Numbered from the stretch's first letter, positions 1-5,940 are shown. The stretch is 7,325 bases of DNA from Planctomycetaceae bacterium (GCA_012965455.1 DTSG01000515.1:1-7325); one strand, 5' to 3'. The notes: generated by a model from the letters alone, not told the origin. Numbers and translations: made by a program.

Positions 1-125
1 CATCTTAGCATATTTTTGACAGCAAGATGATTGCCGACCGAGAGTCGAAATAAGATAGGTCTTGTTCGGGAATCTCGACAGCGGTGCGCTGTACGAACGC
101 GGGCCGACTTTCATTGATCGCTTAA
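1..125. other. Non-coding flank downstream of the serine protease gene
   Basis: No reading frame here has a plausible start, ribosome binding site or recognisable product. On the minus strand this is the 3' flank of the protease gene. It contains a small hairpin, ACAGCG (78-83) and CGCTGT (87-92), with an outer GTTCG (64-68)/CGAAC (94-98) pairing, but no T-tract follows on the minus strand, so I do not call it a terminator. It may mark a structured 3' end of the protease message. Confidence 0.5.
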
Positions 126-1031
126 CTATTTAATCAAAGACAACACAGCTTGCCCCTGCGCACAATTATGGAACACCATCTGCAGGTTTTTTTGCACATC
201 CTTGGTTTGCGTGTAGTAAATCGACTCGGTACTGGAAACGAGTCCGATCACTTCACCAAGACTATTAAACACTGGTGAACCGCTAGAGCCTTTAGCGTAA
301 TCCGCTGTAATAAACAGACGATTACTGGTGCCGTCTTTCACGCGTAATGTTGCATTTCGAGAAACGATACCTTTGGTGAGCGTGTAAAATCGTCCCACCG
401 GATGGCTAATCACAATCGCATCCTCACCAGGCCAGCTGCGTTGAGCTACTTTCGCTGGCTGCAATTGCACACCGCGCGGCAGCGCTAATTGCAAAATAGC
501 GACGTCGTCTGTTTGGCTTGCTGCCAATAACTCTTTAACCGGATATACATCTCCGGTGGACGTAGTCGCCACCAGAGCCCGCTCATCATCACGAGGTCCT
601 TCCACAACATGATAGTTCGTCACGATGGCGCCATCAGCTGTTAGCACGAATGCACCAGCGCTACGATCATGCCAACGTTCGCAACGACCGCACTTGTACA
701 TCTTGGAAAGAATCAACACCGACGGCGTTACCTTCTGGTAGAATTCTCGACTCGTCAGCTCAGCCGTCTTTAGCCGCGGCAATCGTAATTCGGTTTGTTT
801 ACGATTGAGTTGGTCGCCAAGTTTCTTGATATGGACGACTTTATCATCCGCCAACAGCACATCGGATTTGTTAGAAATCATATCCTTGATCGCGCGGTCA
901 TCCACTGGATCCGTCAACCCAAAGCCGCGCGTCGAATCATCCGTTCCGGGACCCGCGGCAAATGAAAACGAACTTGTGCAAATCGCAAAGCTAAGGATTA
1001 TCAAACCAAGTAACTTGTTCGCGGTCCTCAT
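126..1031 (-). CDS. Secreted trypsin-like (S1/HtrA-fold) serine protease
   Basis: Probable exported endopeptidase of 301 residues with a chymotrypsin/trypsin fold. Residues 1-26 form a signal peptide (MRT start, hydrophobic LLGLIILSFAI core, cleavage near SFA-A). A linker of about 85 residues precedes the catalytic domain (about 95-275). The triad is visible: His141 in TNYHVV, Asp176 in TDDVAIL, and Ser250 in KGSSGSPVF, matching the family GNSGGP pattern. There is no PDZ domain, so it is shorter than DegP/HtrA. A CGRCERWH motif (Cys114, Cys117) lies just before the first catalytic strands and could form a disulfide or bind a metal. The start at 1031 is preferred over an ATG 51 bases upstream because GAAGGA sits 7 bases before it and the signal peptide begins there. 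The gene stands alone, divergent from the cysteine-rich protein gene. The fold and catalytic class are well supported; the substrate is unknown. Confidence 0.88.
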   Translation of the reverse strand: MRTANKLLGLIILSFAICTSSFSFAAGPGTDDSTRGFGLTDPVDDRAIKDMISNKSDVLLADDKVVHIKKLGDQLNRKQTELRLPRLKTAELTSREFYQKVTPSVLILSKMYKCGRCERWHDRSAGAFVLTADGAIVTNYHVVEGPRDDERALVATTSTGDVYPVKELLAASQTDDVAILQLALPRGVQLQPAKVAQRSWPGEDAIVISHPVGRFYTLTKGIVSRNATLRVKDGTSNRLFITADYAKGSSGSPVFNSLGEVIGLVSSTESIYYTQTKDVQKNLQMVFHNCAQGQAVLSLIK

Positions 1032-1038
1032 AGAATAT

Positions 1039-1044
1039 TCCTTC
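1039..1044 (-). promoter_or_regulatory. Ribosome binding site of the serine protease
   Basis: On the minus strand GAAGGA lies 7 bases before the ATG at 1029-1031. It decides the start: the longer in-frame start at 1082 has no comparable site and would place 17 extra residues ahead of an otherwise normal signal peptide. Confidence 0.75.
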
Positions 1045-1099
1045 GATAGTATCATCCGAGTAATTTCCCAATAAAACGACAATCGATTTTCTTGACCTA

Positions 1100-1108
1100 T
1101 TTATATCA
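1100..1108 (-). promoter_or_regulatory. Possible extended -10 promoter for the serine protease
   Basis: The minus strand reads TGATATAAA, which fits an extended -10 element (TGn followed by TATAAA). It lies about 70 bases upstream of the chosen start, giving a leader of about 60 bases. No good -35 hexamer is found at 16-18 bases, and the surrounding DNA is AT-rich, so chance is a real possibility. Confidence 0.3.
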
Positions 1109-1335
1109 CATAGTCAATGAGTTCTGCCACTAATGAAAATCAACTGCTGGCAATAAAAATTTAATCCCACGACACGATTATATTGCTGTAAATCGATTAC
1201 AAACCTCTGTTCCCCCACCATTAGAGGGATAAGCAGATGCAAAACAGTCGTAATTTGACAGAAATCACCGCTTGAAGCCCGATATTGGCTCGCAAAAACT
1301 CGACACGGCAATTTTTGTGTGCCACAATAGATGCT

Positions 1336-1369
1336 TCAATCCTATTGCGAGTACATGCAATCGGATTGA
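1336..1369 (+). promoter_or_regulatory. Imperfect 13-bp hairpin in the leader region
   Basis: Positions 1336-1348 pair with 1357-1369 at 12 of 13 positions (TCAATCC/GGATTGA outer stem, one T-C mismatch, ATTGC/GCAAT inner stem) around an 8-base loop. The 3' arm also fits other partners: TCGGAT (1361-1366) with ATCCGA (1369-1374), and ATCGGATTG (1360-1368) with CAATCCGAT (1422-1430). No T-run follows directly, so it is not a simple terminator. It may be an operator or part of a structured leader, depending on the unknown transcription start. Confidence 0.5.
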
Positions 1370-1385
1370 TCCGAACTTTTACGAA

Positions 1386-1402
1386 CAAACCTCAGAGGTT
1401 TG
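1386..1402 (+). promoter_or_regulatory. Perfect 8+1+8 dyad, operator-like
   Basis: CAAACCTC (1386-1393) and GAGGTTTG (1395-1402) are exact reverse complements around a single A. This is the size and symmetry of a dimeric repressor operator, about 105 bases before the start of the cysteine-rich protein. Its ACCTC/GAGGT core recurs in the dyad at 1468-1484 in the opposite arrangement. Confidence 0.5.
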
Positions 1403-1453
1403 ACGTAAGTGGTTAGACTGACAATCCGATGCAAATTGGGAAGACGTCTAACA

Positions 1454-1465
1454 TACACATGTGTA
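1454..1465 (+). promoter_or_regulatory. Perfect 12-bp palindrome
   Basis: TACACATGTGTA is fully self-complementary with no spacer, so it suits protein binding better than an RNA hairpin. It lies between an 8-bp palindrome AGACGTCT (1442-1449) and the dyad at 1468-1484. Confidence 0.4.
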
Positions 1466-1467
1466 GT

Positions 1468-1484
1468 TTGAGGTCGCACCTCAA
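1468..1484 (+). promoter_or_regulatory. Perfect 7-bp inverted repeat just upstream of the binding site
   Basis: TTGAGGT (1468-1474) and ACCTCAA (1478-1484) are exact reverse complements around CGC. The repeat ends 8 bases before the AAAGGAG ribosome binding site, so a hairpin or bound protein here could influence translation or late leader transcription. TGAGGT can alternatively pair with ACCTCA at 1389-1394. Confidence 0.5.
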
Positions 1485-1492
1485 CATTTTTC

Positions 1493-1499
1493 AAAGGAG
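1493..1499 (+). promoter_or_regulatory. Strong ribosome binding site of the cysteine-rich protein
   Basis: AAAGGAG lies 7 bases before the ATG at 1507. It sets the start there rather than at the in-frame ATG at 1429, whose extra 26 residues would run through the dyads and precede a normal signal peptide. Confidence 0.85.
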
Positions 1500-1506
1500 T
1501 TTCATT

Positions 1507-1947
1507 ATGAAACGTTTTCTAGCTATGTTTTGTGCTGTGTTAATCACAGTCGTTGCCGTCAATGTAAATGCCGGCCCCAAACTTGACGGAGTCAAGTGTC
1601 CACTCAGCGGTAAAAAAGTCCTTGCCGACAAAGCCGTTGATTACAAAGGTGGAAAAGTATTTTTCTGCTGTGCCAATTGCCCGACTGCATTCGCCAAGAG
1701 CACAGACAAATTTGCTGCTAAAGCAAACCACCAACTTGTCCAAACTGGACAGTTCAAGCAAACACTTTGCCCAATTGCTGGCAAAGCAGTCAACCCAGAC
1801 AAAACCTGCGATGTTGCAGGCGTCAAAGTTGCTGTATGCTGTGGCGGATGCCAAGGCAAACTTTCTAAGAATGAAGACCAGTTAGCAACTGTCTTCAACG
1901 AAAAAACTTTCGCGAAATCTTTTGCGAAGGTCAAAGCTAAGAAGTAA
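1507..1947 (+). CDS. Small secreted protein with two CP...CCxxC metal-binding-like modules
   Basis: An exported protein of 146 residues, function not established. Residues 1-22 form a signal peptide (MKRFLAMFCAVLITVVAV core, likely cut after VNA). The mature part holds two related modules: Cys31-Pro ... VFFCCANC (Cys54, Cys55, Cys58), and Cys88-Pro ... VAVCCGGC (Cys111, Cys112, Cys115). Each opens with CP[LI]xGKxV and ends with a K-V-x-x-C-C-x-x-C cluster. This resembles the YHS/TRASH group of small metal-binding domains; the lysine-rich C-terminus (KVKAKK) adds positive charge. A role in binding copper, zinc or another soft metal in the periplasm is inference; disulfide structure is the alternative. 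The repeat suggests an internal duplication. Cys101 is unpaired with the repeat. The gene is monocistronic, with tandem stops (TAATAA) and its own terminator, and has an unusual dyad-rich upstream region. Confidence 0.85.
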   Translation: MKRFLAMFCAVLITVVAVNVNAGPKLDGVKCPLSGKKVLADKAVDYKGGKVFFCCANCPTAFAKSTDKFAAKANHQLVQTGQFKQTLCPIAGKAVNPDKTCDVAGVKVAVCCGGCQGKLSKNEDQLATVFNEKTFAKSFAKVKAKK

Positions 1948-1972
1948 TAAGCTTATTTTGCATTAGCTTTGA
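1931..1972 (+). repeat. Nested inverted repeats across the stop codon
   Basis: TCAAAGCTAA (1931-1940) is an exact reverse complement of TTAGCTTTGA (1963-1972). The interval contains a 12-bp palindrome AATAAGCTTATT (1946-1957) overlapping the stop codon. In the message this would give a 10-bp stem enclosing the end of the coding region, upstream of the terminator. It may protect the 3' end; no function is shown. Confidence 0.5.
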
Positions 1973-2010
1973 GTGGGTAACGTTTTTTCGTTGTCTGCTC
2001 AACAAAACAG

Positions 2011-2046
2011 AGAGGGAAGTATTCTCCGGAATACTTCCCTTTTTCT
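2011..2046 (+). terminator. Rho-independent terminator after the cysteine-rich protein
   Basis: A perfect 12-bp stem, AGGGAAGTATTC (2013-2024) with GAATACTTCCCT (2029-2040), closes on a TCCG tetraloop and runs into a TTTTTCT tract (2040-2046). It starts about 65 bases after the stop codon and isolates this gene from the phosphatase gene downstream. Confidence 0.93.
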
Positions 2047-2092
2047 ATGCCTTCGAGAGCAACGTTGTGAGGACAAATCTACGCAACCATCA

Positions 2093-2122
2093 TTGAGCAA
2101 ATAACTCCGTTACTGGTAAACT
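2093..2122 (+). promoter_or_regulatory. Weak candidate promoter for the phosphatase
   Basis: TTGAGC (2093-2098) and TAAACT (2117-2122), 18 bases apart, each match four of six sigma-70 consensus positions. It falls between the terminator and the gene, where a promoter is needed, but the match alone is not better than chance. A short CTCGT/ACGAG hairpin (2132-2148) follows. Confidence 0.2.
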
Positions 2123-2182
2123 GCAGGGAAGCTCGTAGAATTAACGAGTTCGCGCCGTACAACAATTATGAGCAGAGATTAA

Positions 2183-3373
2183 ATGAAAATTCTAGTTGGT
2201 TGGGAACCCTCGTCGGAAATTGAGACCATTGAATTGATGCTCAACGTCGGCGCGCACGAAGCCGTGATTTGTCGTCATGCTGCCGTATATATTGACACAC
2301 TAGACAAGGCCGACTGGGGCGCCGTTCTATTGTCCCTTGACTTTCCGAATCCCGACGAAGCCGCTGCTGTTTTTAAGGCGACCCAAGAAGCACTGCCCTC
2401 GACTCCAATTGTGGGTGTCATCCGCAACCACGAATTTACTAGGCTTATTGAATTCATCTCCAATGGGCTGCACTCGCACATCATCCGTGACGACGACGAG
2501 AACTTCATTATGTTGTTAGTCTCCATTCTTGAGGCAGCCGAAAAGAATGTCCGAGCGTTAAGAGATCAAGTTGTTGCGGAACGACTAAGCCAAGAAGTGA
2601 ATTCGGTGCGAAAGCTCCAGGAATCAGTCGTCCCCAAGGATCTTCCCAAACTACGTGACTACAGTGTGGTCGGACGTTACGAACCTTCGGAAATCCGCGT
2701 CGATGGTCGCAACATGGTCGTCATGGCCGGCGGGGATTACTACGACTCCTTTGCTCTCAATGACGACCAACTTGTAATGCTCGTGGGCGACGCATCTGGA
2801 CACGGCGTCAAGGCTTGCATGTCCATCATGACCATGCACACACTAATTCGCATGATTCGCGAAAACCGTTATGTAGATACGGCTGAGTTTGTCAGCGCCG
2901 TGAACGAGCGGCTCTGCCGTAGCGACATTGTTCAAGACGAAGGCGGATTCATAACACTTCTCTATTCCATCCTCGATACTTCAACACATCAATTGCAATG
3001 GACCTGTGCCGGACACCCGCTTCCCCTATTACAAAACATGGAAACCAATGAGATCACTATCCTCGGTAATGAAGACCAAATCGGATTACCTTTAGCTGTC
3101 ATGCAAGGCTGGAGTTACGAATGTCTATCTGCACCCATTCCGCCCCACAGTCGAGTGCTCCTTTATACCGACGGACTCGATGAAGCATTTCCGCCAGAGG
3201 GTGATGCCTTGGCAGATCAGTTTGGCATTGCCGGAATTATCGCTGCACTCAAGGAATCCATCAGCATGCCGTTGGACGAAGCAATGGATCACTTATTCTT
3301 CAAGTCCACAGAAATCACCGCTGGGGCCGGACGGCATGACGACACGTCTGTCATGATGATCGAACGCAATTAG
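2183..3373 (+). CDS. SpoIIE/RsbU-type PP2C phosphatase with degenerate receiver domain
   Basis: A cytoplasmic protein serine/threonine phosphatase of 396 residues. Residues 1-110 resemble a response-regulator receiver, but the usual phospho-acceptor position at the end of strand 3 is Ser51 (GAVLLSLDFP) and the N-terminal acidic pair is absent. It is probably a pseudo-receiver. A charged helical linker (about 112-150) leads to the PP2C domain (150-396). Metal-binding motifs are intact: GGDYYD (Asp185), VGDASGHG (Asp203), YTDGLDEA (Asp330) and RHDDTS (Asp386/387); CAGHPLPLL is also typical. In known relatives such phosphatases dephosphorylate anti-anti-sigma (STAS) proteins in partner switching; no STAS or anti-sigma gene lies in this window, so the target is unknown. 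The ribosome binding site is weak. A four-codon frame (2168-2182, ATG to TAA) ends directly before the ATG. Transcribed alone, convergent with the patatin fusion. Confidence 0.9.
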   Translation: MKILVGWEPSSEIETIELMLNVGAHEAVICRHAAVYIDTLDKADWGAVLLSLDFPNPDEAAAVFKATQEALPSTPIVGVIRNHEFTRLIEFISNGLHSHIIRDDDENFIMLLVSILEAAEKNVRALRDQVVAERLSQEVNSVRKLQESVVPKDLPKLRDYSVVGRYEPSEIRVDGRNMVVMAGGDYYDSFALNDDQLVMLVGDASGHGVKACMSIMTMHTLIRMIRENRYVDTAEFVSAVNERLCRSDIVQDEGGFITLLYSILDTSTHQLQWTCAGHPLPLLQNMETNEITILGNEDQIGLPLAVMQGWSYECLSAPIPPHSRVLLYTDGLDEAFPPEGDALADQFGIAGIIAALKESISMPLDEAMDHLFFKSTEITAGAGRHDDTSVMMIERN

Positions 3374-3378
3374 ATCCA

Positions 3379-5919
3379 TCAGGGGCCTAACAAAGCCGGC
3401 TTAACCGGAGCAACGATCTCTTCAAATCGTGGTTGCCCATAGGTCACGATAAACGGCGGGAGCAACTGATCCGGCGGGAAGTTATCCTGATGCCGCAGTG
3501 CCCCTATCACATCCTGCCGACCATGATAGATTCCCTGTTTGACCAACACATTGGCAAAATCCAACACGCACAATTTCGGCTGAAAACGAGATTCCAAAGT
3601 AAAAACCATCACCGCGTCTTTACTGCGTTTGTCAGAAAGTTGCGACTGTTGGAACAGATGACCAAAGCCACGTAACATGCCATCTGCTAGATTCGTACCA
3701 TCTCGCAACTGAACCGGCGCTGCGTCAATCAACACAACGTGTGTCGCGCCCCATAACACGGCCGCTTCGAGCGGGGCATTATGAGCGAACCCTCCATCAA
3801 CTAGCTCAATGCGGTCACCTGGGTTCGGTACGTCGATCAACTCGTGTGCTGGAAAAACTGGGTAAATGGAGCTCGAGCCAAGCACAATTTTGAGCAACTG
3901 CTCGGGGTGACGTTGCATGTCAATACCGCGATTCCCAAACCGAGGTTGCTCCTGGTCTTGATCCGCCGCGAAATAGAAATATAGATCCGAAGGCAACGAA
4001 TTTCGATTTTTTGAGATGGCGGTCGCCGTTAGCACCAAATCCCGTTGAACTAAACCTTGGTCAATCAGTTTTTTGCTCAATTGCTCTAACTTCATCGCCG
4101 AATTTCCGGCAGTCACCGCAGTGCCTGATACGTCGCCAACCAACCCGGAAAACCCCTTGTATATTTCTTGGGTCATCCCAGCGCCTGAAGACAAAGTCGT
4201 ATGCCCCAAAAACATCACTCCAATTTGCAACAACGGTAACCCTAAGATACCCACCGTCAGCAAAAACCCCGTCCTTAAGCGTCGCACTTTCTGAACCGCG
4301 TCACTCTGCCGTTTGAACCGCAGATTCCATACAAAGCTGATACCGCCGAGCAGCAACAGGGTGATAGCGGTGTACTGCGCACCCAAGGATAACCACAACC
4401 ACAGGTGGTGCAACAGGTGATTGTGTCCCAGCAGCGCCCACGGTGTGAAGGGAATCAATACCAATGCTAATTCAATGCCTCCCACAGCAATAACCCACTG
4501 AGCTAAGCGAATTCTACGTCGAGCGGGATCGCGCACCAGTACCCGCAGCAATACAATCAATCCAGCAACCTGTATCAGTGCGATCCAAATACCAATATTG
4601 ATACGAACACCGCGAGCCGGCAATACAATTTTACGCTGATCTAAGTCAAGCCAAACTTCTTGCCATTTTTGCTGCCCTGCTTGATCAGCTGACATTTTCA
4701 TAGAAACAGGAACGGCGTTTATTGCGCCGCCGGAAGTACCGACGACTAAATCGATTGAAATATTTGTCTGATTACGAGCGTTAAGTTCTGCGATCACACC
4801 CTCAATCTCAGAAACAGCGCCGACCTGATAGGCACATTTCGCTCCGCCACCCGATAGCACTAAAGCTAATCGAAAGGGATTGACAGCACTTCGTTGCCGG
4901 TATGCTTGGACAAGTATATTGCCCACACCTCGCATGTCTTTGCGCAGTAATTGCGGCGCCTCGATTCCAAGTTCTTGGGCGCTGTGTCCTAATGCAATGT
5001 AGGGTTGCTTGCCCGACTCAAGTCGCTGAAAAGGCGAATTGGCACTGCTGGATAATTGCCGTTGGATAATAACTGACAACTCATCAAAGTAAGGATAGTC
5101 CCGCCGCATTACCAACGCATCATGTGCAATTGGGCGCTGTGTCAATTCAGGAAACTCAACTTTTCGTAATTCGCTCAACAATTGTGGCACTTTAATACTG
5201 GCATCATCCCAGACAAACCCAATCGTTGTTGTGCTGGCCGCGCCACTGTGCTGAGCAAGTTCCTGTAATACTTGGGAATGTGAACCTAAATACCGCACGT
5301 CGGCTTCTCGGATTTCAACTCCGATTTCCTGCAACGCGAGTCGCGGGATAATATTCCCAGACGCACTGCGACGATCCACCAACAACACTCGCAATTTCCC
5401 CTGCTGAGCCAAAGCGGCAAAATCAGCTGCAGAGGAAATTATTGAATTGACATGCGTAATACACACTGCATGATACAGACCGTGGAATCCTGCCAATTTA
5501 CGATTCTCTGGAGCCCAGGGACCTGTCGCGGGTTGACTATCCAATGTCGCAATGTAGTCAAACTTGTCAATATCTTGATCCAGTGCTCCCAACGCCGCAA
5601 AACCACCGCCCGTAACCAAAGCAGCATCGACACTTCCCTGCTTCATCCAATGTGCAATTTCGCTATAGGATCCCGTGGTTAGTTGAAACCGTATGGGAGG
5701 ATTCGATGAAGCGGAGACTTGGTGCAACCATTGCTGAAACCTAGCATGCTCAACATGAAAATCTTCATAGGCGACAACACCGACACGAAGCGTGATCGCC
5801 GGCGTCGAGGGAAGTTGCTCGGCAAGGTCTGCCTGTTGTCCGTAGGCGTTTACCGAGGCGACACTTAAACACAACACCAACAGCCAACAAGCAATGGGAG
5901 GAAACAACCGCAACCACAT
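3379..5919 (-). CDS. PhnD-like binding domain fused to a patatin hydrolase with a four-helix membrane insertion
   Basis: A predicted membrane-bound lipid acyl hydrolase of 846 residues. Domains in order: signal peptide (1-25, cleavage near VNA); PhnD-type substrate-binding domain (about 42-320), with GSVDAALVTGGG, SASGNIIPRLALQEIG and a GSH motif as in phosphonate-binding proteins; first half of a patatin domain (349-435), with oxyanion loop SGGGAKCAYQVG and nucleophile Ser396 in GTSGG; four hydrophobic helices (about 441-463, 472-491, 506-531, 551-571); second patatin half, with GSSSIYPVFP (681-690) and dyad Asp708 in DGGFAHNAP. Basic clusters RDPARRRIR and NLRFKRQ...KVRRLR fall between helices 1-2 and 3-4, placing those loops inside and both catalytic halves outside. 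Cys362 replaces the usual glycine of GGGx[R/K]G. GGGAGG-like site GGGAGG lies 6 bases before the start. It follows the DUF1501 gene by 21 bases, so probably one operon. Hydrolase class is firm; ligand, lipid substrate and ligand gating are inference. Confidence 0.87.
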   Translation of the reverse strand: MWLRLFPPIACWLLVLCLSVASVNAYGQQADLAEQLPSTPAITLRVGVVAYEDFHVEHARFQQWLHQVSASSNPPIRFQLTTGSYSEIAHWMKQGSVDAALVTGGGFAALGALDQDIDKFDYIATLDSQPATGPWAPENRKLAGFHGLYHAVCITHVNSIISSAADFAALAQQGKLRVLLVDRRSASGNIIPRLALQEIGVEIREADVRYLGSHSQVLQELAQHSGAASTTTIGFVWDDASIKVPQLLSELRKVEFPELTQRPIAHDALVMRRDYPYFDELSVIIQRQLSSSANSPFQRLESGKQPYIALGHSAQELGIEAPQLLRKDMRGVGNILVQAYRQRSAVNPFRLALVLSGGGAKCAYQVGAVSEIEGVIAELNARNQTNISIDLVVGTSGGAINAVPVSMKMSADQAGQQKWQEVWLDLDQRKIVLPARGVRINIGIWIALIQVAGLIVLLRVLVRDPARRRIRLAQWVIAVGGIELALVLIPFTPWALLGHNHLLHHLWLWLSLGAQYTAITLLLLGGISFVWNLRFKRQSDAVQKVRRLRTGFLLTVGILGLPLLQIGVMFLGHTTLSSGAGMTQEIYKGFSGLVGDVSGTAVTAGNSAMKLEQLSKKLIDQGLVQRDLVLTATAISKNRNSLPSDLYFYFAADQDQEQPRFGNRGIDMQRHPEQLLKIVLGSSSIYPVFPAHELIDVPNPGDRIELVDGGFAHNAPLEAAVLWGATHVVLIDAAPVQLRDGTNLADGMLRGFGHLFQQSQLSDKRSKDAVMVFTLESRFQPKLCVLDFANVLVKQGIYHGRQDVIGALRHQDNFPPDQLLPPFIVTYGQPRFEEIVAPVKPALLGP

Positions 5920-5925
5920 ATCATA

Positions 5926-5931
5926 CCTCCC
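5926..5931 (-). promoter_or_regulatory. Ribosome binding site of the patatin fusion
   Basis: The minus strand reads GGGAGG followed by six bases and the ATG at 5917-5919. It sits inside the 21-base gap after the DUF1501 stop, so the downstream gene can be translated from the same message with its own strong site. Confidence 0.85.
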
Positions 5932-5940
5932 AGGCTTTCA

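Larger units (their letters stand above)
1083..1506. other. Divergent intergenic region, inverted-repeat rich in its right half
   Basis: This stretch separates the minus-strand protease from the plus-strand cysteine-rich protein and holds no credible gene. The only longer frame (1114-1311, minus) starts at TTG without a binding site and resembles nothing. The left half (1083-1313) is AT-rich and contains the candidate protease promoter. The right half (1315-1484) contains at least six short perfect or near-perfect dyads, listed separately. No convincing sigma-70 pair was found for the plus-strand gene. Confidence 0.6.

Noticed and set aside
1..29. CATCTT/AAGATG inverted repeat at the left edge
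   Set aside because: Six pairs around a 17-base loop with no supporting context is readily due to chance.
64..98. Hairpin downstream of the serine protease as a terminator
   Set aside because: The stem is short with a large bulge, and no T-run follows it on the minus strand.
1114..1311. 65-codon minus-strand frame in the intergenic region
   Set aside because: It begins with TTG, lacks a ribosome binding site, has no recognisable motif, and lies in AT-rich DNA where such frames are expected.
1199..1393. Direct repeat ACAAACCTC at 1199-1207 and 1385-1393
   Set aside because: A single 9-base match at this distance is weak evidence, and the left copy lacks the dyad symmetry of the right one.
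1540..1934. Several long frames overlapping the cysteine-rich protein on both strands
   Set aside because: They are shadows of a gene with a signal peptide, repeated motifs, strong binding site and terminator; the alternative translations show no domain features.
3393..3402. AAGCCGGCTT palindrome as a terminator between convergent genes
   Set aside because: It lies within the patatin coding sequence, has no loop and no T-run on either strand.
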